DNA of 33,560 bases. It comes from Nocardia aobensis NBRC 100429. Lineage in GTDB: Bacteria > Actinomycetota > Actinomycetes > Mycobacteriales > Mycobacteriaceae. The stretch covers positions 1 through 33,560 of the forward strand of contig NZ_BAFQ01000285.1 of assembly GCF_000308375.1 (NCBI RefSeq). The letters are read 5' to 3'. A program made the translations under genes and the position numbers. The notes beneath the pieces were generated by a model. The model did no database searches. It saw nothing but the letters and a program-made list of their open reading frames with translations, and had not been told where the DNA came from. Positions 7,510 through 15,684 of the stretch are shown one piece after another; position 1 is the first letter of the stretch; each line of letters opens with the position of its first letter.

Positions 7510-8630
7510 CCGGGCAGCTGTCGGAGCCGGTGACCGACTTCGCGGAGGTGCACGACGATCTGCGCGCGGTGGCGCGGCGCGTACTCGGGGCGACCGCGCC
7601 GGGGCAGCCGCAGGACTGGACGCCGATCGCGGCATCGGGGTGGCCGGGGCTCGAGGTGGCCGCCGAATTCGACGGCGCGGGAGCCACATTCGCCGAGGTC
7701 GCGGTGGTGCTGCGGGAAATGGGCCGCGCCCTCACCCGCGGTCCTTACGCCTCGGTGGCGGCGCTGACGCTGCCCGCACTCGCCGCGGTGGCGCCGAACG
7801 CCGCCCGGGACCGGCTGTTGCGCACGACGGCCGGTGGCGCGGCCGTGCCGATCGTGGTGGCGGGTGGGGACGCCAAGCCACCGTGGGACGGGTCCGGCGG
7901 ATTCGTGCCGTTCCGGATCGAGCGCCGCGACGACGCCGTTTATCTGCGCGGCACAGCGGAATTCGCGGCCGACATCACCGTCGCGACCACGTTGTTGATT
8001 CCGTCGAGAGAACCGGACGGATCGGCGGTGCTGGTGGCGGTGTCCCCGGGCTCGCCCGGTCTCGCGTCCACCGAGCAGCCGATTCTCGACGCGACCCGCA
8101 CCGTCGGCACGGTGCACGCCGAGGACGCCCGAGTCGACGCGGAGTCGGTCTGGCACTGGACCGGGACCGACCCGTTGCGTGCGCTGTTCGAGCGGGCCGC
8201 GCTGGCCACCGCGATCGACAGCGTGGGACTCGCCGAGGCGGCCCTGGAAGCCACCGTCACCCACGTGCGTACCCGCGAACAGTTCGGCCGGCCGGTCGGC
8301 TCCTTTCAAGCGGTGAAACACGCGTGCGCGGATATGCTCGTCGCTCTGCGCATCGCGACCGGGCTCGTCGACGCCGCCGTCGCCGCGCACGTCCATGGCG
8401 CCGCGGACGCGTGGATCGCGGTCGCCCGAGCCAAGTCCCACGCCTGTGCCGTCGCGGTCGACATCGCCGGAAAGGCCATGCAACTGCACGGCGGGATGGG
8501 ATACACCTGGGAGAGCGGCATCCACCGCTACCTGGAACGCGCCACCTTCAACCGCGCACTGTTCGGCTCCCCGGCCGAACATCGCGCCCACCTCGCCCAC
8601 CGCTACCGGGAACCGGACTTCACCCCGTGA
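7506..8630 (+). CDS. acyl-CoA dehydrogenase, small-type subunit (second pair)
   Basis: 374 residues from ATG 7506, overlapping the previous stop as ATGA. The N-terminal and middle parts are divergent and lack the SEPxAGSD loop. The C-terminal domain is typical: RTREQFGRPVGSFQ (255-268), and QLHGGMGYTWE (326-336) followed by HRYLERA. It likely forms a heterotetramer with the preceding gene product. It is the last gene of the plus-strand operon and is convergent with the SDR gene, only ten bases separating the two stop codons. Confidence 0.9.
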   Translation: MTGQLSEPVTDFAEVHDDLRAVARRVLGATAPGQPQDWTPIAASGWPGLEVAAEFDGAGATFAEVAVVLREMGRALTRGPYASVAALTLPALAAVAPNAARDRLLRTTAGGAAVPIVVAGGDAKPPWDGSGGFVPFRIERRDDAVYLRGTAEFAADITVATTLLIPSREPDGSAVLVAVSPGSPGLASTEQPILDATRTVGTVHAEDARVDAESVWHWTGTDPLRALFERAALATAIDSVGLAEAALEATVTHVRTREQFGRPVGSFQAVKHACADMLVALRIATGLVDAAVAAHVHGAADAWIAVARAKSHACAVAVDIAGKAMQLHGGMGYTWESGIHRYLERATFNRALFGSPAEHRAHLAHRYREPDFTP

Positions 8631-8640
8631 GGCGCTGTCG

Positions 8641-9420
8641 TCAGCGGGCGGTCCATCCGCCGTCCACGACGATGGTCTGGCCGGTGACGTAGCTCGCGGC
8701 GTCCCCGGCCAGCCAGGCGACCGCGCCCACCACATCCTCGGGGGTGCCGTGGCGGGGCAGTGGTGTGTTGCGGCGCAGGTATTCGCGGGGGCGTTCGTTG
8801 TCGTAGAGCGGGGCGGTGATCTCGCTGCGGAAGAAGCCCGGCGCGACCGTGTTGACCCGGATGCAGTGGCGGGCCCACTGGACCGCCAATTCGGCTGTCA
8901 GACCGGATAATCCGGCCTTACTGGCGGCGTAGGACGCCTGCGGGATGCCGGGGATGCCCACCCGGCCACTGATCGAGGAGATGTTGACGATACTGCCGCG
9001 GCCGACCGCACGCATATGCTCGAACACCGCCTGCGACAGCAGCAGCGGTGCGGCCAGATTCAGCTCCAGGGTCGACCGGATGGCCGGCAGCGGTTCGGAT
9101 TCCGCGCGTTGCTCGGTGAACATGGTGCCCGCCGCGTTGACCAGGATTTCCGGCGGACCCAGCCCGGCGGCCGTCGCCTCGGCGATCACGCCGAGGCGGT
9201 CCAGCTCCGACAGGTCGGCGGCGACGGCGAGGCCGTCGATCTCCGCGGCCAGTTCCTCCAGCCGGTCGCGGCGACGCGCCACCACCGCGACCCGGGCGCC
9301 GAGTCCGGCGAGGGTGCGAGCCACGGCTGCGCCGAGGCCCGACGAGGCGCCGGTCACGATCGCGACCCGGCCCTTCAGATCGAAGACGTCCGCCCCACCG
9401 GAGCGCCGCTGTTCGGTCAC
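8641..9420 (-). CDS. SDR family NAD(P)-dependent oxidoreductase
   Basis: 259 residues from GTG 9420, supported by AAAGGGAG six bases upstream. Classical short-chain dehydrogenase motifs: TGASSGLG (23-30) for cofactor, NAAG (95-98), serine near 148-149, and YAASK with Y164 and K168. It ends in the usual IVVDGGW. It likely acts as a 3-hydroxyacyl-CoA or alcohol dehydrogenase in the pathway. It is the second gene of a minus-strand operon, 52 bases after the acyl-CoA ligase, and so falls under the palindrome at 11005-11018. Confidence 0.93.
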   Translation of the reverse strand: MTEQRRSGGADVFDLKGRVAIVTGASSGLGAAVARTLAGLGARVAVVARRRDRLEELAAEIDGLAVAADLSELDRLGVIAEATAAGLGPPEILVNAAGTMFTEQRAESEPLPAIRSTLELNLAAPLLLSQAVFEHMRAVGRGSIVNISSISGRVGIPGIPQASYAASKAGLSGLTAELAVQWARHCIRVNTVAPGFFRSEITAPLYDNERPREYLRRNTPLPRHGTPEDVVGAVAWLAGDAASYVTGQTIVVDGGWTAR

Positions 9421-9472
9421 CGCGTACTCCCTTTCGCCGCAACAGGTTGCATGATGAAGATGCGCCGTGCGG

Positions 9473-10987
9473 TCACGACGGTCCTCCGGTCCGTGCGGCC
9501 ACCAGCGCCGCGAGTTCGGTGCGCCGAATCTTGCCCATCGCATTCACCGGCAGTGCCGGCACCTGAACCCAGCGCTCGGGCACCTTGTAGCTCGCCAGTT
9601 CGCGGCGGCACCAAGCCGTCAGCGCATCGAAATCCACTGCCGGCCCGGTGCTTTCGACGACGGCGGCGACCCGCTGGCCGAGCCGCTCGTCGGGAATTCC
9701 GCAGACCGCCGCGGCGGCGACTTCCGGATATCCGGTGATGACCCGTTCCACCTCGAGCGGATAGACGTTCGCGCCGCCACGGATGATCACCAGCTTCTTG
9801 CGGTCGATCACCCGCAGCCAGCCCTCCTCGTCGACGGCTCCGATATCGCCGGTGGGTAGCGGAAGCGGCTCGCCCGAACGCACGCGGCCATCGGCCCAGT
9901 AGCCCAGCATCGGTGTCCATCGATTCGCCCACGGCCCGGCCGACGCAGGGGACAGCCGCAATTCACCCGGTTCGCCGGCGGGCAGGCGGTGACCACCGTC
10001 GTCGTAGGCGGCTACGCCGAATTGCGGTGTCACCCGGCCGCTCGTGCCCGGCCGCCACGCCGAACCGGGCGGGTCGATCGACACCACGGTCGGCGCCTCG
10101 GTGAGCCCGTACGTGACGCGCGGAACCAGGCCGTGGGCCTCGGCGAAGGCGCCTCGCACCGCGTCGGAGGTGTCGCTGCCGCCGCTCCACACCTCGCGTA
10201 GCGAGCTCAGATCGGTGTTCCGGCGGGCCAGATCGTAGAGCTGGGCGGGAGCGCCGTTCCACACCGTAACCCGATGTGCGGCAATCCATTCCGCCACTCC
10301 GTCGGCGTCGCGCCGATTCATGATCACCGCGGTCCCGCCGGCCTGGGCGGTGGTGAGGGTGGACAGGATCATCATGTTGAGAATGGTCAGCGCGAAGCTG
10401 TCGCCGCGGCGCAGATCCGGACCCCAGCCGCGGGTCGCCACCGTGACCGCCCCCGGCAGCAGCATGCCGCGCTGGGAATGGACGACGGCCTTGGGGACCC
10501 CGGAGGTGCCGCTGGTGAACGCGATTCCGGCCGGTGCCTCGGGATCGGTCTCGATTCGCGGCGCGGGCTCGGCCGCGCGGAGCAGCCCGGTCCATCGGTC
10601 GGGATCGACAGCGTGCGACATTCGCGGTTCGAATCGCGGCCCCGCCAGGACGACCGACGGCTCCACCAGATCGCACAGCAGTTGCTGTTCGGATGCCGCG
10701 GCCGCCTCGCCGATTCCGGCCCACACCGCGCCGATCCGCTGGGCGCCGTGGAAGGCCGCCACGATGGGCAGATCGTTGGGCAGACACGCCGCGACCCGAT
10801 CGCCCGGGCGCACCCCGAGCCGCCACAGGGCGCCGGCCGCCCGCGCCGCCGCTTCGTCGAGTTCGGCATACGTCCACGCTCCCGACACCGCTTCGATCGC
10901 GGTGGCGTCGGGCCGGGTGGCGAGCATCGGATCGAGGATCGTGGCGACCGAAGCGGGAATCCGCACGCCGTTGTTGTCACTGCCCAC
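9473..10987 (-). CDS. AMP-dependent acyl/aryl-CoA synthetase
   Basis: 504 residues from GTG 10987 (AAGG five bases upstream). The adenylate-forming family signatures are complete: P-loop TSGTSGVPKA (158-167), YGLTE (293-297), GD at 380-381 of the ATP ribose-binding motif, RKKLVIIRGGANVYPLEVE (396-414), and the catalytic lysine K486 in NAMGKIRRTEL. It activates a carboxylic acid with ATP to the acyl-AMP and then to the CoA thioester. As the only intact CoA ligase in the window it probably starts the pathway served by the neighbouring ACADs. The specificity of the carboxylate pocket cannot be read by eye. It heads a two-gene operon with the SDR gene; the operator-like palindrome lies 17 bases upstream of the start codon. 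Confidence 0.93.
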   Translation of the reverse strand: MGSDNNGVRIPASVATILDPMLATRPDATAIEAVSGAWTYAELDEAAARAAGALWRLGVRPGDRVAACLPNDLPIVAAFHGAQRIGAVWAGIGEAAAASEQQLLCDLVEPSVVLAGPRFEPRMSHAVDPDRWTGLLRAAEPAPRIETDPEAPAGIAFTSGTSGVPKAVVHSQRGMLLPGAVTVATRGWGPDLRRGDSFALTILNMMILSTLTTAQAGGTAVIMNRRDADGVAEWIAAHRVTVWNGAPAQLYDLARRNTDLSSLREVWSGGSDTSDAVRGAFAEAHGLVPRVTYGLTEAPTVVSIDPPGSAWRPGTSGRVTPQFGVAAYDDGGHRLPAGEPGELRLSPASAGPWANRWTPMLGYWADGRVRSGEPLPLPTGDIGAVDEEGWLRVIDRKKLVIIRGGANVYPLEVERVITGYPEVAAAAVCGIPDERLGQRVAAVVESTGPAVDFDALTAWCRRELASYKVPERWVQVPALPVNAMGKIRRTELAALVAARTGGPS

Positions 10988-11004
10988 CGAACCTTGATAT
11001 CACT

Positions 11005-11018
11005 ATCCTTGTAAAGAT
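11005..11018. promoter_or_regulatory. operator-like palindrome, copy 3 (ATCCT-N4-AAGAT)
   Basis: One arm is perfect (ATCCT, 11005-11009); the other has one change (AAGAT, 11014-11018). On the minus strand the block AAGGATAG followed by ATAT four bases on is shared with the site near the GntR gene. It sits between the divergent ligase (10987) and CaiB (11167) operons, much closer to the ligase start. Confidence 0.55.
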
Positions 11019-11166
11019 TCATCAGATAGCCTGAAGATGTTGCCCCCGAGGGCTGTTCGCGACTCCGCGCGGCCGGTGGGCTTCGATTCCACGTGCCCGG
11101 ACGCCGTGGTCACGCCCGTCCGGAGCCGGTCGTCGCGCGGGAGTGTCGAACGAGGAGGCACCGATC

Positions 11167-12351
11167 ATGCAGCCGCCGAACACCGCCGCCGGTCCGCTGG
11201 CGGGGGTGCGGGTCATCGACCTGACCGCGATGGTCATGGGCCCGTACTGCACGCAGATCATGGCCGACATGGGCGCGGAGGTGATCAAGATCGAGCCGCC
11301 GGCCGGGGACAACACCCGCTACATCTCCGCCGGACCGGAACCCGGGATGGGTGGGGTGTTCGTCAACGTCAACCGCGGCAAACGCAGCGTGGTGCTGGAT
11401 CTGCGTACCGAGTCCGGAAAAGAGGCACTGCGCGCAGTGATCCGCACCGGCGATGTGTTCATCCATTCGATGCGCGGACGGGCGATCGCGGCACTGGGTT
11501 TCGACTATCCGGCGGTGGCGGCGGTGAATCCGGCGATCGTCTACACCAACTGCTACGGCTACGGCCGCCGCGGCCCGGACGCGGATCGCACCGCCTACGA
11601 CGACACGGTCCAGGCCGAATGCGGCCTCCCCTATGTGCAACAACGCCTGACCGGTACCACCGCCTACGTCGGGACCATCATGGCCGACAAGGTCGCCGGC
11701 CTGACCGCCCTGTACGCGACGGTGATGGCGCTGTTCCATCGGGAACGCACCGGTGAGGGCCAGGAGGTGGAGGTCGCCATGTTCGAGACGATGGCGGCGT
11801 TCATGCTCGTGGAGCACGCCGCCGGCGCCCTGTTCGAACCGGCGCTCACGCCGCCGGGATATCCGCGTGCGCTCACCCCCGACCGCAAGCCCTACCGCAC
11901 CGCCGACGGATACCTCGCGGCACTGGTCTACAACGACAAACAGTGGAACGCGTTCGTCGACGCGGTGCGCCCGCCTTGGGCCACCAGCGAATTCGCCACC
12001 CTCGCACAGCGGGCCGCGCGGATCGACGAGGTTTACGCGCTACTGGCCGGCACGTTCCGGGAGCGCACGACACAGCAGTGGCTGGACCTGCTCGGGGGAC
12101 TCGACATCCCCGCGGCGCCGGTGAATTCCCTGGACGCGCTGTTCCACAATCCGCATCTCGAGGCGGTGGGCTTCTTCGAAACCGTCGACACACCGAACGG
12201 TCCGGTGCGGTTCCCGGGTCCGCCCGCGTGGTTCTCCCGCACCCCCGGCCGTGTGGCCGGACCGGCACCGCGGCTGGGCGCACACACCGCCGAATTCGTC
12301 GGCGATCGAAACAGCGGTCTGACGCGCGCCGGTGAGGGAGGCGCCGCATGA
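11167..12351 (+). CDS. CaiB/BaiF family (class III) CoA-transferase
   Basis: 394 residues from ATG 11167, supported by GAGGAGG eight bases upstream (GTG 11143 is a weaker alternative). Family features: GPLAGVRVIDLTAMVMGPYCTQIMAD at the start, GAEVIKIEPP (37-45), VNVNRGKRSVVLDL (67-79), and the likely catalytic aspartate D145 in AYDD. These enzymes move CoA between acids without ATP; some members are racemases such as alpha-methylacyl-CoA racemase. The context with a ligase and ACADs fits either transfer of CoA to a new substrate or epimerisation. First gene of a three-gene operon, overlapping the next by ATGA. Confidence 0.92.
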   Translation: MQPPNTAAGPLAGVRVIDLTAMVMGPYCTQIMADMGAEVIKIEPPAGDNTRYISAGPEPGMGGVFVNVNRGKRSVVLDLRTESGKEALRAVIRTGDVFIHSMRGRAIAALGFDYPAVAAVNPAIVYTNCYGYGRRGPDADRTAYDDTVQAECGLPYVQQRLTGTTAYVGTIMADKVAGLTALYATVMALFHRERTGEGQEVEVAMFETMAAFMLVEHAAGALFEPALTPPGYPRALTPDRKPYRTADGYLAALVYNDKQWNAFVDAVRPPWATSEFATLAQRAARIDEVYALLAGTFRERTTQQWLDLLGGLDIPAAPVNSLDALFHNPHLEAVGFFETVDTPNGPVRFPGPPAWFSRTPGRVAGPAPRLGAHTAEFVGDRNSGLTRAGEGGAA

Positions 12352-13619
12352 CGGTCGTGCGCGATCCGGCGGACCTGGATCTGAGCGAATTCCTGCGACC
12401 CGGCGATCATGTCGTGATCGGGCAGGCCTGCGGCGAACCGCCGACGCTGGTCGAATCGCTGTTGCGCCAAGGTGCGGGCATCGGCGGGCTGACCGTCTTC
12501 ATCGCCACCAGTTTCTCGGGATCGTTCACCCCGGCCGCCACCGCCGGCCTGCGGATGCGCAGTATGGGCGCGATCGGCGCGCTGCGCGGCCTGACCGCTT
12601 CGCACGCCCTCGAGGTGATCGCCTGCCACGTCGGGCAGATCGGGCCGATGCTCGAATCCGGCGCGCTGCCATGCGATTGCGCTTTCGTCCAGGTCGCGCC
12701 CGCCGACCGCCACGGCAATCACAGCCTCGGGCTGGTGAGCGACCATGTCGCCGCGGCGGTGCGCGCCGCGCGGGTGGTGGTGGCCGAGATCAACGAACAG
12801 GTGCCGTGGACCTACGGCGAATCGATTCCCGGCAGCGAGATCGACTACGCCGTCGAGGTCTCGCGACCGCCGGTCACCGTCGTCCCGCCGCGAATCGGGC
12901 CCGTCGACGAGGCGATCGCACGCCACGCGGCCGCCTTCATCGGCGACGGTGCCGTGGTGCAGACCGGGATCGGCGCGGTGCCCGACGCGCTGCTGCGGAT
13001 GCTGAGCGACCGGGTGGATCTCGGCGTCCACTCCGGAATGATCGGCGACGGCCTGGTCGACCTCGTCGAGGCGGGCGCGATCACCAACGCCCGCAAGCGC
13101 ATCGACACCGGCATCTCGGTGACCGGCGCGCTGATCGGGACCCGCCGGCTCTACGACTTCGCCGACCGCAACCCCGCGATCCGGATGTGCCCGGCCACCT
13201 ACACTCACGATGCCGCCGTGCTCGCCCGGCTCGACGACCTGGTGGCGGTCAATTCCGCGGTGGAGGTCGACCTCACCGGACAGGTCAACGCCGAACAGCA
13301 CGGAACGGCCTATCTCGGCGGCACCGGCGGACAGGTCGATTTCGTGCGCGGGGCGGCGCGCGCCCGCGGCGGGCACGCCATCATCGCGCTGCCCGCCACT
13401 GCCAAGGGCGGCACCGTGAGCCGGATCAGCGCCGCTCTGTCGGGACCGGTCACCACCGCGCGCAGCGAAACCGACATCGTCGTCACCGAATTCGGCGCGG
13501 CCGAGCTGGCCGGGCGCACTCTCGCCGAGCGGGCGCGCCGGTTGACCGCCATCGCCCATCCCGATTTCCGCGAGGATCTGGAACGGGCCGCGGCCGAGAT
13601 CACGAAGCGAGGATTCTGA
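12348..13619 (+). CDS. acetyl-CoA hydrolase/4-hydroxybutyrate CoA-transferase family protein lacking the usual catalytic glutamate
   Basis: 423 residues from ATG 12348, overlapping the CaiB stop as ATGA. It has the two-domain class I CoA-transferase layout: FVQVAPADRHGNHSLG (113-128), QTGIGAVPDAL (205-215), and NSAVEVDLTGQVNAE (302-316) followed by GTGGQVDFVRGA. In characterised members the CoA-accepting glutamate is in an HTEM or HSEL motif; here the aligned motif is HSGM (228-231), so glycine replaces it. Either the protein uses another residue or it does chemistry other than CoA transfer, as the IpdAB ring-opening hydrolases do within the wider fold. The identification of the motif is from memory of the family and should be verified by alignment. 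Confidence 0.85.
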   Translation: MTVVRDPADLDLSEFLRPGDHVVIGQACGEPPTLVESLLRQGAGIGGLTVFIATSFSGSFTPAATAGLRMRSMGAIGALRGLTASHALEVIACHVGQIGPMLESGALPCDCAFVQVAPADRHGNHSLGLVSDHVAAAVRAARVVVAEINEQVPWTYGESIPGSEIDYAVEVSRPPVTVVPPRIGPVDEAIARHAAAFIGDGAVVQTGIGAVPDALLRMLSDRVDLGVHSGMIGDGLVDLVEAGAITNARKRIDTGISVTGALIGTRRLYDFADRNPAIRMCPATYTHDAAVLARLDDLVAVNSAVEVDLTGQVNAEQHGTAYLGGTGGQVDFVRGAARARGGHAIIALPATAKGGTVSRISAALSGPVTTARSETDIVVTEFGAAELAGRTLAERARRLTAIAHPDFREDLERAAAEITKRGF

Positions 13620-14417
13620 ATGGCCGACACATCCGCGACCGATCCATCCCGCACCGAGGCGGTGCTGTTCGACGCCCGTGCCGACGGCATCGCCGTCATC
13701 ACGCTGAATCGGCCCGCCACCCGCAACTGCCTGGACGCCGAGATCCGCGCGGGCCTGTTCGCCGCCTGGGACCGCTTCGAACACGATGCGGCACTGCGGA
13801 TCGCGATCCTCACCGGCGCGGGGGACAAGGCCTTCTGTGCCGGGGGCGATCTGAAGGAGATGGTCGCGACCGGGATGCGGGTGCCGCCGCGGGAGATGTA
13901 CCCGCTGCCCTACGACACCATCGAATTGTCGAAGCCGACCATCGCCGCGGTGAACGGCGCCGCGTTCGCCGGCGGATGGATGATCGCGCAGGCCTGCGAT
14001 CTGTGTGTCGCCGCGACGACCGCGCGTTTCGCGGTGACCGAGGTGAAGGTCGGGCGCAGCTCGCCGTGGGCGGCGCCGCTGATCCACATGATCCCGCAGC
14101 GCATCATGATGGAACTGCTTCTGACCGGCGCCCCCATCGACGCACGGCGAGCCTACGAGATCGGCCTGGTCAATCGCCTCGCCGAACCGGGGCGTCTGCT
14201 GGACACCGCGATCGAGCTGGCCGGCGAAATCCTCAGCGGCGCACCGCTTTCGGTCCGCGCCGCGCGCGAGACGGTTATGCTCGCCACCGAGATGGGCCGG
14301 GCGGCGGCCCTGCGGGCGGCCCGCGCGGCCAGTGAACGCTGTTATCGGAGCGAGGATGCGCAGGAGGGGCCGGCGGCGTTCGCCGCACGCCGCCCGCCGG
14401 TGTGGAAGGGGCGTTGA
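13620..14417 (+). CDS. crotonase-fold enoyl-CoA hydratase/isomerase family protein
   Basis: 265 residues from ATG 13620, which immediately follows the stop codon of the CoA-transferase homologue; GAGG lies upstream. Motifs: TLNRPATRNCLD (28-39), FCAGGDLKEM (72-81), AVNGAAFAGGWMIAQACD (110-127). Of the two hydratase glutamates, E141 is kept (TEVKVG) but the first is M121. This pattern suggests an isomerase or a one-base enzyme rather than a classical hydratase. Last gene of the CaiB operon. Confidence 0.9.
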   Translation: MADTSATDPSRTEAVLFDARADGIAVITLNRPATRNCLDAEIRAGLFAAWDRFEHDAALRIAILTGAGDKAFCAGGDLKEMVATGMRVPPREMYPLPYDTIELSKPTIAAVNGAAFAGGWMIAQACDLCVAATTARFAVTEVKVGRSSPWAAPLIHMIPQRIMMELLLTGAPIDARRAYEIGLVNRLAEPGRLLDTAIELAGEILSGAPLSVRAARETVMLATEMGRAAALRAARAASERCYRSEDAQEGPAAFAARRPPVWKGR

Positions 14418-14494
14418 CCGATGTCGGCCGCGCCGCACGATACGTCCACCGCGTCGGATGTGATCTGCGGCAAAAGTCGGCACAAATGAGACCC

Positions 14495-14523
14495 TTGTCA
14501 CACATGTCAAACCAACCTACTGT
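14495..14523 (+). promoter_or_regulatory. probable sigma-70-type promoter of the TetR gene
   Basis: TTGTCA (14495-14500) and TACTGT (14518-14523) are separated by 17 bases and lie 35 bases upstream of the TetR start codon. The -10 element overlaps the left arm of the palindrome at 14513-14538, the arrangement expected for repression. Confidence 0.5.
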
Positions 14524-14538
14524 GTGTTCAGTAGGTTG
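14513..14538. promoter_or_regulatory. TetR operator, perfect inverted repeat
   Basis: Ten-base arms CAACCTACTG (14513-14522) and CAGTAGGTTG (14529-14538) are perfect inverted repeats separated by six bases. The site ends 19 bases before the TetR gene at 14558 and covers its -10 element, strongly suggesting autorepression. No second copy was seen in the window. Confidence 0.75.
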
Positions 14539-14557
14539 CTTCGACCAAAGGAGTTCG

Positions 14558-15181
14558 GTGTCCGGTCAGCGACGGCCAGCCAACGTTCGGGCCTACGACA
14601 CGCTGCTCGCCAAGGGGGAGGAGCGCAAACTGCGCATCCTCGCCGTGGCGCAGCGGATGCTCGCCCGCAACGGGTGGCGGTCGACCACGCTCGCGCAGAT
14701 CGCCCGGGAAGCCGGAGTCACCCCGGCCGGGTTGCTGCACCACTTCGAATCGAAGGATCAACTGCTGCACGCGGTCCTGGAGGCCCGCGACACCGACGAC
14801 GAGATGCACGCGGATCTGGAAGGCGAACTGCCCGAACAGATCTCCGGAGTCGCCGATCGTTTTCACCGCGCACCCGATCTGATCGGCATGTACGCGGTGT
14901 TGTTGATCGAGAATCTGGAACCCGATGCGCCGCTGCACGATCGCCTGCTCGATCGCTACCGCGCGGCGACCGATCAGGTCGCCGAGAGTATCCGGCGCGG
15001 ACAGCGCTGCGGGCGCTACAGCGCCGATGTGGACCCTGCCGTCAAGGCTGTGGAGATAGTCGCTTTTCTCAATGGAATGGAAACGTCATGGCTGCTCGAT
15101 CCCTCGATTCCACTGACCAAGGTGTTCCAGGAGTACGCTCGGTCGCTCGAACGCGAGCTGACGCGCAGCGACGTCCATTGA
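14558..15181 (+). CDS. TetR/AcrR family transcription regulator
   Basis: 207 residues from GTG 14558, with AAAGGAG ending four bases before the start. The N-terminal helix-turn-helix is at about 43-64 (TTLAQIAREAGVTPAGLLHHF), followed by ESKDQLLHAVLE as in most TetR proteins; the C-terminal ligand domain is not recognisable by eye. A perfect palindrome overlaps its promoter. It follows the CaiB operon after 140 bases and may control it or the small gene downstream, with which it overlaps by four bases (TTGA). Confidence 0.93.
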   Translation: MSGQRRPANVRAYDTLLAKGEERKLRILAVAQRMLARNGWRSTTLAQIAREAGVTPAGLLHHFESKDQLLHAVLEARDTDDEMHADLEGELPEQISGVADRFHRAPDLIGMYAVLLIENLEPDAPLHDRLLDRYRAATDQVAESIRRGQRCGRYSADVDPAVKAVEIVAFLNGMETSWLLDPSIPLTKVFQEYARSLERELTRSDVH

Positions 15182-15684
15182 GGTACCGGCTGGGTGTGGT
15201 AGCGCCGACGGTGACCGAAGTGGTGCGCTGCGCCGGCGGCTGGCTGTTCGATCGCGGGATGGCCGGCTGGGAGGTCACCGTCATCGTCGGCGATCCTACC
15301 CACGCCCGCGCGCTCGAGATTCTCGGCGCCGTCGTCCTCGATATGGAGGACTCACTGTCCTCGCCCGTCCACGGACCGCATCCGCATGCGGTGGCCCTGG
15401 CCGGTGAGTTGTTCGAAACCGATCACCGCATCCGCTGCGGCGTCCTCGACACGCTCGACCGCGGACTGTCCGAGGTCACGCTGCTCGGCGAGTTCTGTCC
15501 CGACGAACTCGACTGCCGGGTGGATACCGTGCAGCACCGATTGAGTGTCGCCGCACGGGCTTTCAAGCGTCAGGCCCTCGCCGCCGCGGGGATACCGGCC
15601 ACCGCGGTGGCTCCGCTGGAGACGTTTCGCAGCGGAGCACCGGTGTGGGCGCCGCCGGTGGATCTGGTGCCGGTGGCCGGTTAA
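15178..15684 (+). CDS. conserved-looking hypothetical protein
   Basis: 168 residues if started at TTG 15178 (TTGA overlap with the TetR stop), or 162 from GTG 15196; neither has a good ribosome-binding site. I do not recognise a domain. The sequence AGGWLFDRGMAGWEVTVIVGD near the N-terminus and a mid-protein acidic region (LLGEFCPDELDCRVDTVQHRL) look like a folded, soluble protein, with no signal peptide or membrane helix. Codon use matches neighbouring genes. It likely shares the TetR transcript. The stop codon shares the bases TTAA with that of the convergent quinone oxidoreductase gene. Confidence 0.65.
   Translation: MRYRLGVVAPTVTEVVRCAGGWLFDRGMAGWEVTVIVGDPTHARALEILGAVVLDMEDSLSSPVHGPHPHAVALAGELFETDHRIRCGVLDTLDRGLSEVTLLGEFCPDELDCRVDTVQHRLSVAARAFKRQALAAAGIPATAVAPLETFRSGAPVWAPPVDLVPVAG

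Noticed and set aside
6265..7689. Long minus-strand frame opposite the ACAD at 6325
   Set aside because: Antisense shadow with no motif; the plus-strand ACAD is certain.
9437..9455. Short inverted repeat between the ligase and SDR genes
   Set aside because: Five-base stem only (GCAAC/GTTGC); too weak to call a terminator and the two genes look co-transcribed.
12033..14510. 825-codon minus-strand open frame opposite the CaiB, CoA-transferase and crotonase genes
   Set aside because: It is antisense to three well-supported genes with clear family motifs; its translation has no recognisable domain and the arginine/glycine/histidine-rich composition of a GC-rich shadow frame.
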